DNA of 64,000 nt from Schizophyllum amplum. Taxonomy: Eukaryota > Basidiomycota > Agaricomycetes > Agaricales > Schizophyllaceae. The stretch lies in NCBI GenBank assembly GCA_007026445.1, contig VDMD01000001.1, forward strand, positions 1,302,001 to 1,366,000. Reading direction: 5' to 3'. A program made the position numbers and the translations under genes. Below are positions 33,938 through 46,900 of the stretch, piece by piece. Numbering within the stretch: the first letter of the stretch is position 1; each line of letters begins with the position of its first letter. Below the pieces are notes generated by a model that was given only the letters and a program-made list of their open reading frames with translations, had not been told where the DNA came from and did not search any database.

Positions 33938-36900
33938 TCACTCCTTGTCGGAGGACGGCGGCGTTTCCCACGTCGCCGGTTCCATATGCGGGTCGTCGCG
34001 CGCATGCGTCGGGTAGAAACACTTCACGGGAACAGGTATGGCGGGCATAGGGACGCGCGGGTAGTCGTAGCGGTACCCAGTCAGGATCTCGCTCTCCTCA
34101 GAGCGGTCGGTCTGCCTGCTCGTAAGTATGGCCGAGCTACGGTGGTGCAGATGCACGTACCATCTCACCGTCTGAGCCCACTGCGGCTTCCTTGTACACC
34201 TTGCGCGTGCGCGCTTCCAGTTCGGGCGACAAAACAATTGCACGAGAGTCTCGTCTGTGAGGCGCAGCAGAGATACTCGCTTCAGGTCGGGTGATCTCCT
34301 CCACTTCAGACTCGCCGGCGTCTACCCACGATCGCGAGTAGCCGAGTGGGTTCGGGCGCCAGAGTCGCCCGCCCGTGAATGGACCGCCGTGCTGCGACGA
34401 GGCTATCCCAGCATCATCAACATCGCCCACACGTCGACGTCCTGGCGGCGGCGGTGCGTGCGACGCCAGATCACTTGCATCAACCAGCTTGCGCTTTCGT
34501 GGCGCCTCGCGCAAGCCACTCCCCGGCTGCCCACGTAGGCGCCCCGCGGACGTCGGGGCCTCCCGCCCTTTTCCTCCGTCCGCAACTACGGGCTTCACGT
34601 CCTCGCGCTCCTTTCCCTTCCATCGCGCTTGTTCGATCTCTGTCACCTCCTCATCACTGCTGTCCGCAACCGCCACTGGGACCACTCCGCGTCGCTCCAT
34701 GCCCTTTCGTGTACGCTCTCGGTCCTCAGCGCGCTGAGCGCGCGACTTAGGCGTCGCTTTTGGTACCTCGCGCGCAGATGACTGGTTCGGCGTTACCACT
34801 GACTTGCGGTCGAATTGGCCTCCAAGCGTGCGCGGCTGCGGTTCCGTCTTCGTCTGCACTCTGGCCGATGCGGATGACGCCGCTGCAGCCAGCTGTGCTG
34901 CTCGCAATGCCGGATTTTTGGGCGGGCGTCCACGTTTGCGTTTGGCAGGCAAAAGGGAATCCGAGCCGTCTTCCAACTTGAGCGGTGGCGGGGCGGTGAC
35001 AACAGGCGCATTCTTCGGAGGTCGACCGCGTCGTTTGGGGACAGGAGCAGCCACGGTTGCGGACCCGGAATCGTCGACACGCCGTTTTTTGGCCGGTCTT
35101 CCGTCTTCGTCATCCGTCTCCTCTGTATGAGCTGGACGCGTTTGTGCTGAGACGGCCTGCAGCTTCTTGTCAAGCATCGGCAGTACGCGGGCGGTAACTC
35201 GTTTCGCATGTGCGGGCTCCGGAGTCGTCGAGCGCGGCGTAGGTAGAAAGTCAACCGTATGCCCACCCACCGGTGCGCGCCGCGGCCAGGGCAGCGCGTA
35301 GATGGCCAAGTGCCGCATACATCTGCAGAGGTCAGGTCAGATTCTGTCAGGATGACTACAGGTGCACGGACCGTGGACAGTTTTGATCAGGCCGGGTCCG
35401 CATCGTGCTGTCAAAATCCTGACCCCATACTGGGCGCGAGTCCACACATATAACAGGAAGTACGCTTTTGCAGGTGGTGCATAGCGGCAGAGGCTTGCCA
35501 TCCGGCCCTCGGGGTACATCTGGAGCCTTGGGAGGATCCTTGGCTGCCACATCGGCTTGGGATGGGCGTCCGCGTAGACCTCTCGTCGACACACCCTCGT
35601 TGTCCTCCTTTTTCACCTTCGTCTTCGACGGCGACTGAGAAGCCGTCTTCAGCGCCGTTGTGGTTATGGGCGATGCAATATCCTTGCCTTTCCCCTTGCC
35701 CTTCAGCCGCGTAGAGAATCGCGTCGGTTGCTTCGCCGCGTCCCCAGTAGGCGAGTCTACCTCTTGAACCTCTGCCTTCGGAGTGTTGGCTTGCGGTAAT
35801 CTGGCTTTATGGAGGTCCGCCTTGATAGATACCTTGGGATTGCCCTCGGACTCTTTACTCTTCCCTGCGGACTCCTTGCCTTTACTCTTCAGTTCCTTGA
35901 CTTTATGTGCTGCTTCCTGGCCGTTTGCTTCAGCTGCTTTGCGTGCGCTCGTTCGCGTAGTACGGGTCATCGTGGGAGTGCGTGCGGGACCGGCGGCAGA
36001 GATGGACGATGCCGCATCTTCCGTCAGCGCCGGAGAAACCAGCTGTGTCGGAGTGATCTGCGGAGGAGCAGTGACGCTAGTGCCGGCAGGGCCACCTAGC
36101 GCCTTCTGCCGACGGGTGGAGATGATGGGCCGGAAAGGGGGTTCGGGACTGCGGTCAGGCGACGACGGATCTTCGATAACGGTGAGAGGGCTGCCTACAG
36201 GTGAGCCTGACACCTCGGCGTTCGCTGTAGGGGGAGGGACGATTGGGGGATTAGCGAGTTTCGATGGGCCAGGGATGGGGTTGTGGGAAGGCCCGTCAAG
36301 GGGTATGTCAGAGCTGGAGGGCAAGGGCGTGAGATCAGAGTCGACCACAGCAACCACTTCGATGGATCCAGGGGCAGCGTTCGCGAGCGGGCGGTTGGTG
36401 TTGTCCTCTTCGTTCTCGCTGTCTGAAGATATTGCCTCCACCTCACGCACGGTAGTCGCGTAGACGCCGCGTCTCGTCCGGCGCTCATTGACGTTGACAG
36501 GTGCTTGCGCCTCACTCTCAGCATCACTGACGTCGCTACCATCCGAGGACGAGCTTTCCGCGTCGCCCTGGTTCGCTGGGTCGTAGCCTCCGCGTCCGTT
36601 CTTCTCGCACGTACCGCACAGGCAGTGCTTGTTTCCTTTGCCGACTGTATACGCTCAGCTATCCGTGCTTTCGAAACAAAAGCGAGTGACTGACAGTATG
36701 AGTCTCCGTAATGCGCGGTGACCTCTTGCCCCAGCTTGATCGGCTTGATGACGCGGAAAGTGATATACTTGCCCTCGCGAAACAGCTCGCAATTATTGTC
36801 GCAGTCATGCTGGGCGGTAACACATCGTTAGCGTGAACGCGCCTCGATAAGTACAAGACACTCACGTTGACGAAGCGGGCCGGACCCAAGAAAAGATGGT

Positions 36901-37693
36901 TCTTCTTCATCTGGCGCGAGTGGATCACGCTGAAGTCGCGACGGATGGCAGAATTGATCTGTGTCTCTTTGAGAGCCTTGTCCTCTTCCTCGGTCAGGTT
37001 GGCCATGGATCCCTTGAGCTCGCTAACGACGGCGCCTGGAGCGAGGTCGCGAGTGGCGAGTATGCACAGCTCAGACTTGCCGGTGTAAAGAGAGTAACGG
37101 GAGGTATGCGCGATCTCGATGCATCCGGACGGGTGATAGAGCTCAAAATATCGAGCGGCATGCCTGGGAGAATAGGGTAAATGGCGTCAACGAGCGAGTG
37201 CGGGTTACGCACGTGGCAAAGGCATTGATCTGCTGCTGGGTATAGCTTTTCAAGTAGTACAGGACAGCAGGAAGCCTGGCAAGGGTCGTGAATATTGTGC
37301 CACAGACGCCACGCATATTGCGCACCGGAGCAGTTCATTCACGGCTACGCGCACGACGTGTTGCAAGGGACCCTTCGCTGCCACGAGCTAAAGACGCGTC
37401 AGAATATGCATACAGTAGAGATTACGGCAACGCACACGTCGGACGATGTTCATCAGCACGTTCGCGTCCGTCTTCGGCAGGGAGCGCGACGAGTCCATCT
37501 TGTGCACGAGCAAGGGTACATCCCCTGTGCCGAGCTTCTCCACAAGCAGATGGCTGAGAAAGTCGTCGTCGCGCGAAAGGTCGCGGACGTTCATCATCTT
37601 GTTGGTGAAGCGCCATTCGAGGACTCCTGTCGTCCGCGCCCCAGTGCGCGACGTGCTCGCGCTCGCCTGCCGCTGCTGCTGTCTCGGCGCCAT
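33938..37693 (-). CDS. SET9: Histone H4-K20 methyltransferase, Set9/Suv4-20-like, with C-terminal zinc finger and AT-hooks
   Basis: Long spliced minus-strand gene, about 1000 residues. N-terminal MAPRQQQRQASASTSR, then WRFTNKMMNVRDLSRDDDFLSHLLVEKL. The SET region follows at about 36.7-37.2 kb: CILATRDLAPGAVVSELKGSMANL, FSVIHSRQMKKNHLFLGPARFVNHDCDNNCELF, VIKPIKLGQEVTAHYGDSYF, and post-SET Cys in HCLCGTC. LFLGPARFVNHDC identifies the Set9/KMT5 branch. The long Ser/acidic C-terminal part holds a C4 zinc-finger-like unit LCTTCKSVLP...NCPRCMRHLAIY joined across an intron near 35.3 kb, and two AT-hooks, KRRGRPPK and KRKRGRPPK (about 34.92-35.04 kb). It ends TWETPPSSDKE. Set9 marks H4K20 for Crb2/53BP1-type DNA damage checkpoint recruitment. 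Exact exon number not resolved. Confidence 0.87.
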
Positions 37694-39030
37694 CGTGGAG
37701 CCTGAATTTTCACCGAAGGGTCCCTGTACCGCAATCTACCGACGTCCAGGGAATAATGGGAGTTCGGAAAGAAATGTGGCAAGCAAATCCGCCGCGGCAG
37801 GATCTGTGGGGGAACCCAGCTCAGCAGAACGACCAGTCACGTTTCTTCAGCACCGGGTCACGCGCGTGACGGTTTCGCTTCCGAGTCCGTCGCGTCTGCC
37901 AATGACCGTGGACTCTGCAGTGCTATATAGGTTTGTCCTTCGCATATTGATGTTTGAGGGAACACCCATCCTGCGTCCATGCATGGCATCAGATTCTCAC
38001 GTCGCCTTTCGAACGAGAACTCAACGACGACACTAGCCGTGCGCCGCTCGCCCCCGTCCGCCGCACACCGAACGATGGAACCCCTTCCAGATCGCATTGA
38101 CAGCCTGGACAACCAGAAGACAGGGCAAATGACACAAATACATATATATATATGCAAATGTTGCTACGCGCTTCTAAGCATCTATAGGCTGTAAGACAAG
38201 CTGAAAACGCACAGGAAACGCCTCGTCTATCTTTCCTCTGAAAACGTCCAAAGCCAGACCGATGGATAACGTTAGCAGCCCACCGAAACCAACTCGCATC
38301 CACGACTGGATATTATGACAAGCAATGACGGTGCAGTGCGCTTGAAACAGACAGCCTCATCGGCACCATAGGTATTGCTTCACGTGCGTGAGGGAGAATA
38401 CACTCAGCTCTGTGGCACCGATTCTACGAGCTGATGAAATGCATCGATATAGTCTTAGGATGGAATCAGAAAGCAAGATAACTAAGGCGCCCCTTCAAGC
38501 CCGTGTGCGTACGTGAAGACGAGCAACTTTGTGACAACATGAACGAAGGGACGAAGAGAACACTGAAGAATGGCGCGGCAATGGCGGCGACGCGCGTGGC
38601 GATCTGCCGGGCCGCAACGGGCCGTCGCTTCACACGATCGCTGTGTACAGGCCAACAATTGAACGACGCAAACATGATAACTTAACCAGCTACTAGCTAG
38701 AACGCCAGGCGACTGTAGGTGAGTCATAGTGCAGGTATAATTGATCGACCAGTGTCCTCGTCTAGTGCGATGTCTGAGAAATAATGCTGATGTGTACAAG
38801 GTCTACTGTTGCGGAGGGATACGGTTGTGGAAAATATGACAAGCGGGAGCGGAACCAGCGCAGAATATTATCAGAGAGACGATGCGGTCTGCGCATAGTG
38901 AGTACAGGTCACATTTCACTTCAAAGAAAGGAAGGGCTCACATTGTTCATCGTGAGCATGGGCTCGTTATGGTGTTCATCCTCCTGTTCAAGGCTCGAAT
39001 CAGCGACTGACGACAAGTCCGGTCCCTGCC
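37694..39030. other. Intergenic, 1.3 kb
   Basis: No supportable gene. Contains a short AT microsatellite (about 38138-38152) and the promoter of SET9 at its left end. Confidence 0.55.
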
Positions 39031-39945
39031 TTACGCGAGACAATGTCTGGCATAACGGATGGCATGACGCACCGGAGGCTCTAGACGAAGGGCAGCCAGC
39101 TTTTCGACGATCTCGTCCAGATCGTCTTTGGCTTCTCGCAGTTCCACGCCAGGTCCTTGGCCGCATATGGCCCGCAACAATGTATGAGCCTTCGATCTTT
39201 AGCAATGCTTCTCCTCTGGCAGAAATTCGTACGTACGTTCTCTTCAGCGATCGCGCTGTTGTCCGCCCAGCCACGGCACCAACTCTCGATTGTCGACTTG
39301 GCGAGACATTGCCACTGACGGTCCGCGTAAGCTGGAAGCTCAAGAAGAGGGAGGCAGAATACGCGCCTTTATCACATCTTGCCTGAAATTTGACGCGAAG
39401 GGAAAAGAGCCATCGGTTTTGTGCATGTCGTGGTTGTAGTTCCCGGCAAGCACGTCGGAGAGACCGACAAAACGCGCACGCTGCGTAGTCTTTCTCGCAC
39501 TGGTCAACTCCATTGGAGGGCAAAGACTGGCAGGAGTGGAAGACGACACAGAGGAGTGCGAAGAGGTAGTCTGCGAGGTCGTGGATAACGAAGGGGAAGG
39601 CGAATCCCTTGGCGAGACCTCGAGGCTGAGCGGAGACGATCCAGCAGACGTAGTGGACGACGAGACTGAGAAAAATGTCGGCAATTTGGCGAGGCTTTGA
39701 GGGGGGACTTTGGAATGCGGCAAGCAAACGAATCCATTGGTCGAGCAGCTGCCAGCTATGCTCGTCGCGCCTATGGCATGGGCGCGCAGTAAGTTCTCTG
39801 AGAGCTTCGGCCGGCTGCGCACCCAGCCAGGCTGGACATCGGGATCCGTGATGATGCATCGAGAAGACTTGAATACGAGCGAGTGAGAGAAGGTTGTGGA
39901 TGGCCGTAGCTGTGGCCGCTTTAGATGATCCAGCTCGCTGTGCAT
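39031..39945 (-). CDS. Hypothetical protein, Ser/Thr-rich with conserved-looking C-terminal helix
   Basis: All three minus frames are open over much of 39.4-40.0 kb, so the choice rests on splice signals. The model used: ATG at 39945 (MHSELDHLKRPQLRPS), a Ser/Thr-rich middle (SSSTTSAGSSPLSLEVSPRDSP), RARFVGLSDVLAGNYNHDMHKTDGSFPF, an intron, then QCLAKSTIESWCRGWADNSAIAEEN. A second intron leads to GVELREAKDDLDEIVEKLAALRLEPP and a stop at 39031-39033. The last part is a likely amphipathic helix. No family recognised. The true start may lie upstream. It would be head to head with IES2 (230 bp). Confidence 0.4.
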
Positions 39946-40175
39946 CAGTCGCCAAGAGTCATGGTTCCAGTTTGCTTTGCGGGTCTGTAATCCACGAGCC
40001 GGCGATTCCGAGCGCCGGCGGGCGAGATGAAGGAAGGAGTAGAAAGGCAAGTGTTTCTGATCACTGATCAGGCAATGACAGGATGTTCATGATGTGATTA
40101 GGCTACTACTGTATGTACAGAGTCAATGGACTGCAACACTCCTTTCTCCTGACTTCCAACCAACAGTCAATTGAC

Positions 40176-41432
40176 ATGCCTCCCCGTGGGCGCAGACGGG
40201 CCCCGCCTCCACCTGAGCCATCTCCCCCTGAAGAGGAGGAGATGGAGGAAGAGCAGCACATCGCGACCCTTAATGACGACGAGGGCGAAGACGAGCCCGA
40301 GGACGAAGACGAACCTGAGGACGGACCTGAAGACGAGGACGAGGAGGACGGTCTGGCAGATGAGGAGGGCGAGGATGCTGACGAAGAAGAGGAAGAAGAG
40401 GCGGATGACGAGGACGAGGACGCGTCTGCAAGCCTCGCCCCCCGTCGAACGCTCAAGATTAAGCTCAAGCTGCCACCCAGCGAGACAGCCACGCCAGATC
40501 CTCCCCCACGCCGCCGCGCGGGCAAGCGCAGAGCACGCGCGAACGCCGAGGTGGAATCGGAGGACTCTTCCGGCGCGGAGCAGCCACAGCGGCCGCGCCA
40601 GCTTACGACGCGGCAAGCTGTACTCGCGCATGTTGCGGATTCCTCGCACGTCACTCTCGGTGCGCTACTGGATCATTTCCATTGTCAGTAGATGCTGACG
40701 ACACTCGTCCAGATGCCGAGGCAGCGCCCATGGCATCGCCAGCGAAGCGGCGCAAGAAGGACCTCACAGAGAGTGAGCTCGCCCTTCGGCGTGAAGAGAT
40801 TGCCCGCAAGCGCAAGAACCTTTCCGAGAAGAGGCTCGAGGATGAGAAGGTGCCCTCCACAGCCTTCCTGTCACCTCATGTCCCACTGAACATGTTACAC
40901 CCAGCTTGAAACCATGAACCGCCTCCTCAAGCGCAAGGCTGGCGTCGGCCGTGGACGGAAAAGCGCTGCACAACTCGCGGGCACGCCCGCCGGCGACTCC
41001 GAGGCGGATTCCGCAGATCGCGAGATAGAGCCTGCAACGATGTATCGCTGGACGTCGAGCGCGAGTGGCATCACGTTTTCTGTGCCACCAGCCGTACTGT
41101 TAGCGCACAACATTCAGCCGACAAAAGCGCCTAGTGCCATCCTTCCCGAGACTGACATGGCTGTGGACTCCGAGCCTACTTCTGTGGCATTCGACAATGG
41201 CATCGCGTTTACGGCGCCACAGGAGACTATAGACACGAAGGCTCCCGAGGTGGAGACATCTGTGGAGCCAACACAGGCCAATATTGAAGGGCAGATTCAA
41301 AAGCCCGGGCTATCGAAGTCGTGCGCTGTTTCGGGCTGCGCGCAGCCGCTGAAGTACAGGCTTGTTCGCGATTGGACTGTTGGAGGATGCGGACTGGATC
41401 ATCTACGCTTTCTGGAAAGAGGCGTCGTGTAG
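40176..41432 (+). CDS. IES2: INO80 chromatin-remodelling complex subunit B (Ies2-like)
   Basis: Three exons. Residues 1-90 are basic then extremely acidic (long Glu/Asp run). The stretch RRTLKIKLKLPP follows, typical of INO80B, then RRAGKRRARA. The PAPA-1-like helix LTESELALRREEIARKRKNLSEKRLEDEKLETMNRLLKRKAGVGRGRK is split by an intron at about 40849-40906. The C-terminal KSCAVSGCAQPLKYRLVRDWTVGGCGLDHLRFL resembles a degenerate HIT-type zinc finger as found in INO80B. Nuclear; Ies2 stimulates Ino80 nucleosome sliding. Assignment good. Confidence 0.83.
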
Positions 41433-41817
41433 TGTGTAGACATACGCTAGGTCGGAACCAGGTCGGAACTTCCACTCTGTGACTGCAACAGTCGACTCGT
41501 CGAAAGGGAAAGCGACCGCGTGTCATGGTAGGCTGAACGTTGAATTTAAGGTAAAGTGCGGACTACAGTGTGCATATACGTACAACGAACACGTACAAGT
41601 ACATGGTCGAGGTAGAAAACGAAAGGATGGAGCCGTCTAGCATCTGGTCGGCGGAGCGTCCGAAAGTCGAAAAGAATGACAATGTGAAAGAAAGTGAGTG
41701 CGTCAAATGCCGTCTGGTAGTATTAAACCGTCCATCGTGGTCGTCGTCCGAGTCCCGTAACAAACTGCGTGAAGCTAGTACTCATGTTGCGTGCGTGCAG
41801 CAGTTAGAGGTCGACTA
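41433..41817. other. Intergenic between convergent IES2 and kinase genes
   Basis: Nothing supportable besides the two 3' flanks. Confidence 0.6.
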
Positions 41818-43356
41818 TCACCTGGAAACGTGCAGCAGAGAAGCCAGGTTCTTGCTAACACGCTTTACCCATTTGTTACCCGCTCCTGACGGCCCATGCA
41901 CTGTCGGGGCTGCTGATGTCGCGCGAAGCCATGCTTTTGGGTCGTGAATATCCTGCAACAGGTAAGGGTGCCTCTGTACGGCGTTAGCTATGTACGCGGC
42001 GTTGGCGGTTCCGCCACTCACCCTCAGTTCGTCCAACGTCATCCGTTCGCGCGGGTCCTTCTGCAGCAGACTGTCGAGGAGGGTCATGACCATGTACCCT
42101 TCGCTCGTCTTGTCCGACGGAAACCGCCCACCCGTCGGGACCCTTTCAACGCCCATCGTCTCTCCCGGCAGCCAATCCGCCTCGCGAATTTGTTGATAGA
42201 GCACGAACTGATTCCGCTGGGCGTGCTGCATTTCGGAATGTGGTACGTTGAACGGCGTGTGGCCGAACAGTAGGCAGAAGAACGTGACAGCAAGTGCCCA
42301 GACGTCAACAGCCTTACCAATGCGAAGCGGCTCGTCGCTGGCAGTCTTGGCATCCACATCGTCGCCAGCAAGGGTGAAGGAAGAGTCGCTGGCGCCGAGC
42401 CCGGTGCGCGCGATAATCTCTGGTGCAATAAACTTGGGAGTGCCGATGAGGCGGTCGAGGTCGTTTGGAGGGAAGAGCGTAGGGTCATCGAGTATCGCAA
42501 CGTCGTCTTCCGCGGCGTACGCCTTCGCTGCAGCTTTGCGCTCGGATGCATCAAAGAATGCAACACCGAAGTCTACAATCTTGGCCATAGTGCGATTATC
42601 TGACCAGACGATGTTGGCGGGCTTGATGTCGCGGTGAATAATGCCATGGTGGTGCACTGGAGGATGTGTCAGTGCATAAGTACTAGGGACAAACGGGTAT
42701 GCGTACGGTAGTCGAGTCCGCAGCCAATGTCACGCATTATCCGCCTTGTTTGCGACAGCGTGAGTGTCGGTTGGGGATTATCATGAGGCGTCTGCCACTG
42801 AACGGGCCCGCCAGCGACGTGCTCCATGACTGGAGGGGTGTAAGCGTCAGATCGAACGGACAGGTAAACATCCCGCGCACCAAGGTATATTTTGTCGTGT
42901 CGGGTATCGTCTATAGCTTCGAACAATCGTACAATGTTCTGGTGCCTCGTCGTCCTTAGGATGGAGATCTCTCTACGTGCACTATGCTCGGTGCTCCCCA
43001 TGAAGGGAGTGGGGGAGCCTATCGTTCCATCTGACTGCTGCTGGTGACTCCTCCTCAACATCTTCGTTCTGTCGCTCCGCGTGCGGCGTCGTACGCATTT
43101 CAGCGCCTGCGAAGGGAGTAAGCCTACGCTTAAGGAATAGGAGTTCGCCACGCACCACCCAATTGCCAGACACGCCGTCCTGACCCAAAGTCACTGTCCC
43201 GTGTCGCCCAGTCCCAAGCGTCTCGTCAGAGATGATATAGTTGTTGTAAGCCCTGCGTCCGTCCGCCAGTCTCGATACCTTGAGAACGTCAGCCAGCGGC
43301 GGGCGCAAAGGCAAAGCCTCCGTCGAGGCTGAGGCATCATTGGTTCCGCTGCACAT
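41818..43356 (-). CDS. Ser/Thr protein kinase, SNF1-activating (Sak1/CaMKK) type
   Basis: Minus strand, about five exons; starts MCSGTNDASAST at 43356, the first ATG of the frame. Kinase landmarks: NNYIISDETLGTGRHGTVTLGQ (Gly loop), WALKCVRR (beta-3 Lys) after an intron, REISILRTTRHQNIVRLFEAIDD (alpha-C Glu), VMEHVAGGPVQW (hinge), HHHGIIHRDIKPANIVW (catalytic loop), KIVDFGVAFF (DFG), GTPKFIAPEI, VDVWALAVTFFCLLFGHTPF, LLQKDPRERMTLDEL. It continues to RHPYLLQDIHDPKAWL and ends KRVSKNLASLLHVSR. The short domain with an insertion before GTPKF and the tail WL fit upstream kinases of SNF1/AMPK (Sak1, Tos3, Ssp1 group). All catalytic residues are present. Confidence 0.85.
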
Positions 43357-43914
43357 CTTCGCGTCTCGGTGCACACACGGTGCAAGCGTCCTCTAGATTT
43401 GCATAGAAGGCCCGCGTGCAGCTTACAGCGTGCACGATACGGGGTACGAGGCGAACGCGGTGCGCGCGTCGCGGGAGGGAACGAGGACTTATAAGTAAGT
43501 GCGCTCATCAATTGGCTTCATCAAGCAGGCAATTCAGGACCGGGCCCTCGGATCAATCAATCAATTACGTTCGCTATCAACAGTCTATCTGGGTGTACAC
43601 TCGGCCGCATCTCGCATACCTAAGTGCGCAGCCCACGACCCGCAGGCAAGTAGACTGCTGAGGATACAGCCGGGGGATCGACAACGGACGTCATGTCATG
43701 CATCCGGCATGCAGAGCGGCCAGCGCCAGGGACCAGCATTCATGGGCACGGGGCTCTGCAGAACAATGGCGGCCCCAGACTCCAGAGCCGCTGCTCCATG
43801 TCGCGGAGCACATGCAGGCGTGCGGTGGCGCACACCCAAATTTCGAGAGCCACGGGCACGTTTCGGATGTGGGTCTTCCTCCTCTGAGAAACCAGCCGCC
43901 GGACACAGCACGTA
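43357..43914. other. Intergenic between kinase promoter and UPF2 3' end
   Basis: No gene supported; short overlapping frames only. Confidence 0.55.
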
Positions 43915-46900
43915 TCACCCGACGTAGCGAATCTTGATGCCTCCCAGGCGGCTGCGCGCTTCCAAAGCTGAGAAGAGATGTAAGCTCCAAGGTGCGGAGA
44001 AAGCCACAAACATGCTCAGGGGACACGGGATGTACGCACCTTTCCATTCCTCCGCTTCTTCGCGTTGCTCGTAGTCGAGAACCAGACGCTTGAGGTGCTG
44101 TTGCTCTACCTTGTCCTGCATCTGTGCTGTTCGTGTATAGACAGCTAGCGCGGACTCTGTAGGCACGGCAAGCTGCCGCGTCTGAATAGCGCATTTAGCC
44201 CCTGGGCGGCAGTACCTCGCGAAATGGGTGACGTACCTGCTGCTTGTTCCCCCGCCTGGTGATGACTGTGAACTTCATGCCTTCCCCATCGGAAGCCCCG
44301 CCCTCGCCGTCGGCCTCCTCACCCTTCTTTTTACGGAGCCCCTGGGGCAACACCGCAGAGTCCCAAAGTGCTAGCGCCGTCTTCTTGTCCACCTTACGCG
44401 ATTCCGCAGAGGTATCCATGACCATCTTGGCCAGCTCCTTTGCAAATTCGGCGTCTGCTTCTTCCGTCGGACCGAGATTCTCGTGCGACGCAGAGCCGGC
44501 GAAGACAACATGGTCATCGTCTGGTGAAGGCGCGCGCTCGTCGATCTGTCTCGGAAATCAGCGTGCGCTTGACAGCGCAGTGAGGCTTGAGACATACCGG
44601 CGAATCTAGCGCGTCGGTATCTTCATCCTCCTCCTCCTTGTCATCCTTATCTTCTTGCAAGCGTCCATCTTCCTCATCTCCACTGTCCTCTCCACTCTCT
44701 TCTCCGTCTGTGGCTGAGGCACATTTAGCCGAACATACGCCACATTCCGTGGGATCTCCTCACCATCTGCGGGAGCTGTCTGGAAGGCATTGTTCACCAT
44801 CTCGTCAACAGCGAGAGCGGCTTCCTCCAAAGATCTGGCCAGTGTCAGTCTGGGACGGACGGCCTTCGAAGCACGTTTAGCTACAAACATACGAGAACGA
44901 GAACAGGACAGACCTCCATCGAGTCGGACAACATGAAATCCACATCCATGGGCAGCGGATCTTTACAATGCACATAGTACTGTGAAAAGGTCAACACAAC
45001 GCACGTTTCAGGAAGGTCGTCAGGCGCGTACCTGGAAGAACGTTAAGAAATTATCCAACTTCTTCTTCTGCGTCCCTCGGTCGAAACACATGCCACACGT
45101 ATCAAGCAACACACAGACTAGACGAACTCGGAAGAAGTCATCCGGCATATCCAGCGGACAAGGTTGGTGCGGCATAGGGCGTCCCTCGGCTGCGAAGAGA
45201 TGCGGAAATTTCAGCGACTATTAGAGGCGCTCCAAGAACCAACAACCACGCACGATGCCCAAACGTGACCAGCGACCACAGGGCGTCGAAGATGATACTG
45301 GAGCTGACGATCCGATATATGTACATTTCCCCAAGGTACTTGATCGTCGCCACCCGCTGCTGGTTCAAGTTGTAGATATTGTGCTCGAGCCCACGGCGTA
45401 TATCCTCCAGGATCTGGTCCACGACACCAATGGAGAAGTCGGCGTGATAACGCGCTATGTCGTACACGAGCATCGCGAGGAAGCTAATCGTTCCGAACTT
45501 GATTTTCCAGGGCTTTGTGAACACTTTGTGCAGGGTGCGCACGACAGTTGGGTCTGCCCAGTTGAGCTTGCGGATGAGCTTCAGGACCTTGTCCAAAGTC
45601 TTCTTGGTGAGGACGTCGTAGATGAGGTGCCGAATGAAAAGCTCCATAGTTGTGCGCTCCTTGACGCGGATGGGGGCGCGCTCGGGCGGATTGCACTGCG
45701 TGGTTGTTAGCGTGGTCAGTGATGTGCTAAATCTACCAACTTGATAATACGCGTTCTCGAGAAGCAACGTCTGCCTCTGGTCGAAGTGTTGCATACTTTG
45801 CTTCCGCCTCATGAGTTCGAGCTACCAGATATTCGTTAGTTTGTATTCACATTGATCATGATTGCAGATCTGACCATGGTAGCGAAACGTTCACGCGTGT
45901 CTTCACTGCGGAGAAGGAAACGACCACAGTTCTCCAGCAACAGCGCGATGTTGTCCACGTTAGTGCCCGAAAAGTCATCCAGGCAAACCTTAAACATGTG
46001 GAGGATGACATGAGGTGGGACAACGCGGAACTTCGTCAAGTTGGACGAGAACATGATGTTCTACAAGAACAATTTGAGAATCATGCTTATAAAGTATTTC
46101 AGTGATAAAAACTGGCTGACCTTGAGCCTGACCTCCGACAATTCCTTGACGACATTCTTCTTCCTTTGCAGGTAGCGAAACTCTTCGTCGAGCTTAACCC
46201 GAAGTTAGATCCTGGCCCACAAGGTCGTAAGACACGTACGATCGAGACAAGCTCAGTCCCAACGTCTGGCATATACTTGTTCAAAGTCGCCACCAATCGC
46301 GAGTAGTGAGGCAACAGATCCGTCCGGTTTTTGGGCACTTGGGACAGAAACTGCACTGGCGTGTAAGTGCCGAGTCAGTATAGTGGAATTGCGCGTACCT
46401 TGACCAAACGTTTCCGCGCCGCTTTGGTGTTCAGGAAGGCGAAGTCGATAGCCGCCTGGTCTATCATAGCTCGATTTGTGGCGTCAGACAGCCTTGCCAA
46501 AAGAGCAGTAAGCATCTGCGAAGGACCCTGAGGCGCCAGATGAGGTGACAGAGGCGGTGTGGTGGCCTTGGGGGTTCCAGGTGTGGGAGTCACAATGCTG
46601 AGAAGCCGACGTGAGTGTTTCGACAAGTGGAAGCTACATGGATACATACCCTTCATCATCATCCTCTTCCCGCATCAATTCATCTCTTTTTGAGGACGGC
46701 GACGGCGGCGCAGATGTACCGGTGACTTCGAGTTTCTGGAGCTCCTCTTCAAGCTTCTTGACTTCCTCCTTCTCTCGCGCCTGCCTTTCCTGCTCGTCCT
46801 CTTGCTCGTCCTGCTCCTCCCCATCTTTACCCTCTATGCCCAGAACACTCTTCGGCACAAAGTCCTTCAAGTCCTGGACATCTTCGTAAAAGCGCCGCTC

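Noticed and set aside
38138..38152. AT dinucleotide run
   Set aside because: Short, ordinary microsatellite with no sign of function.
38921..39955. 344-codon minus-strand frame
   Set aside because: Begins at TTG, is Cys/Arg/Leu-rich without domain logic, and conflicts with a better spliced model in another frame.
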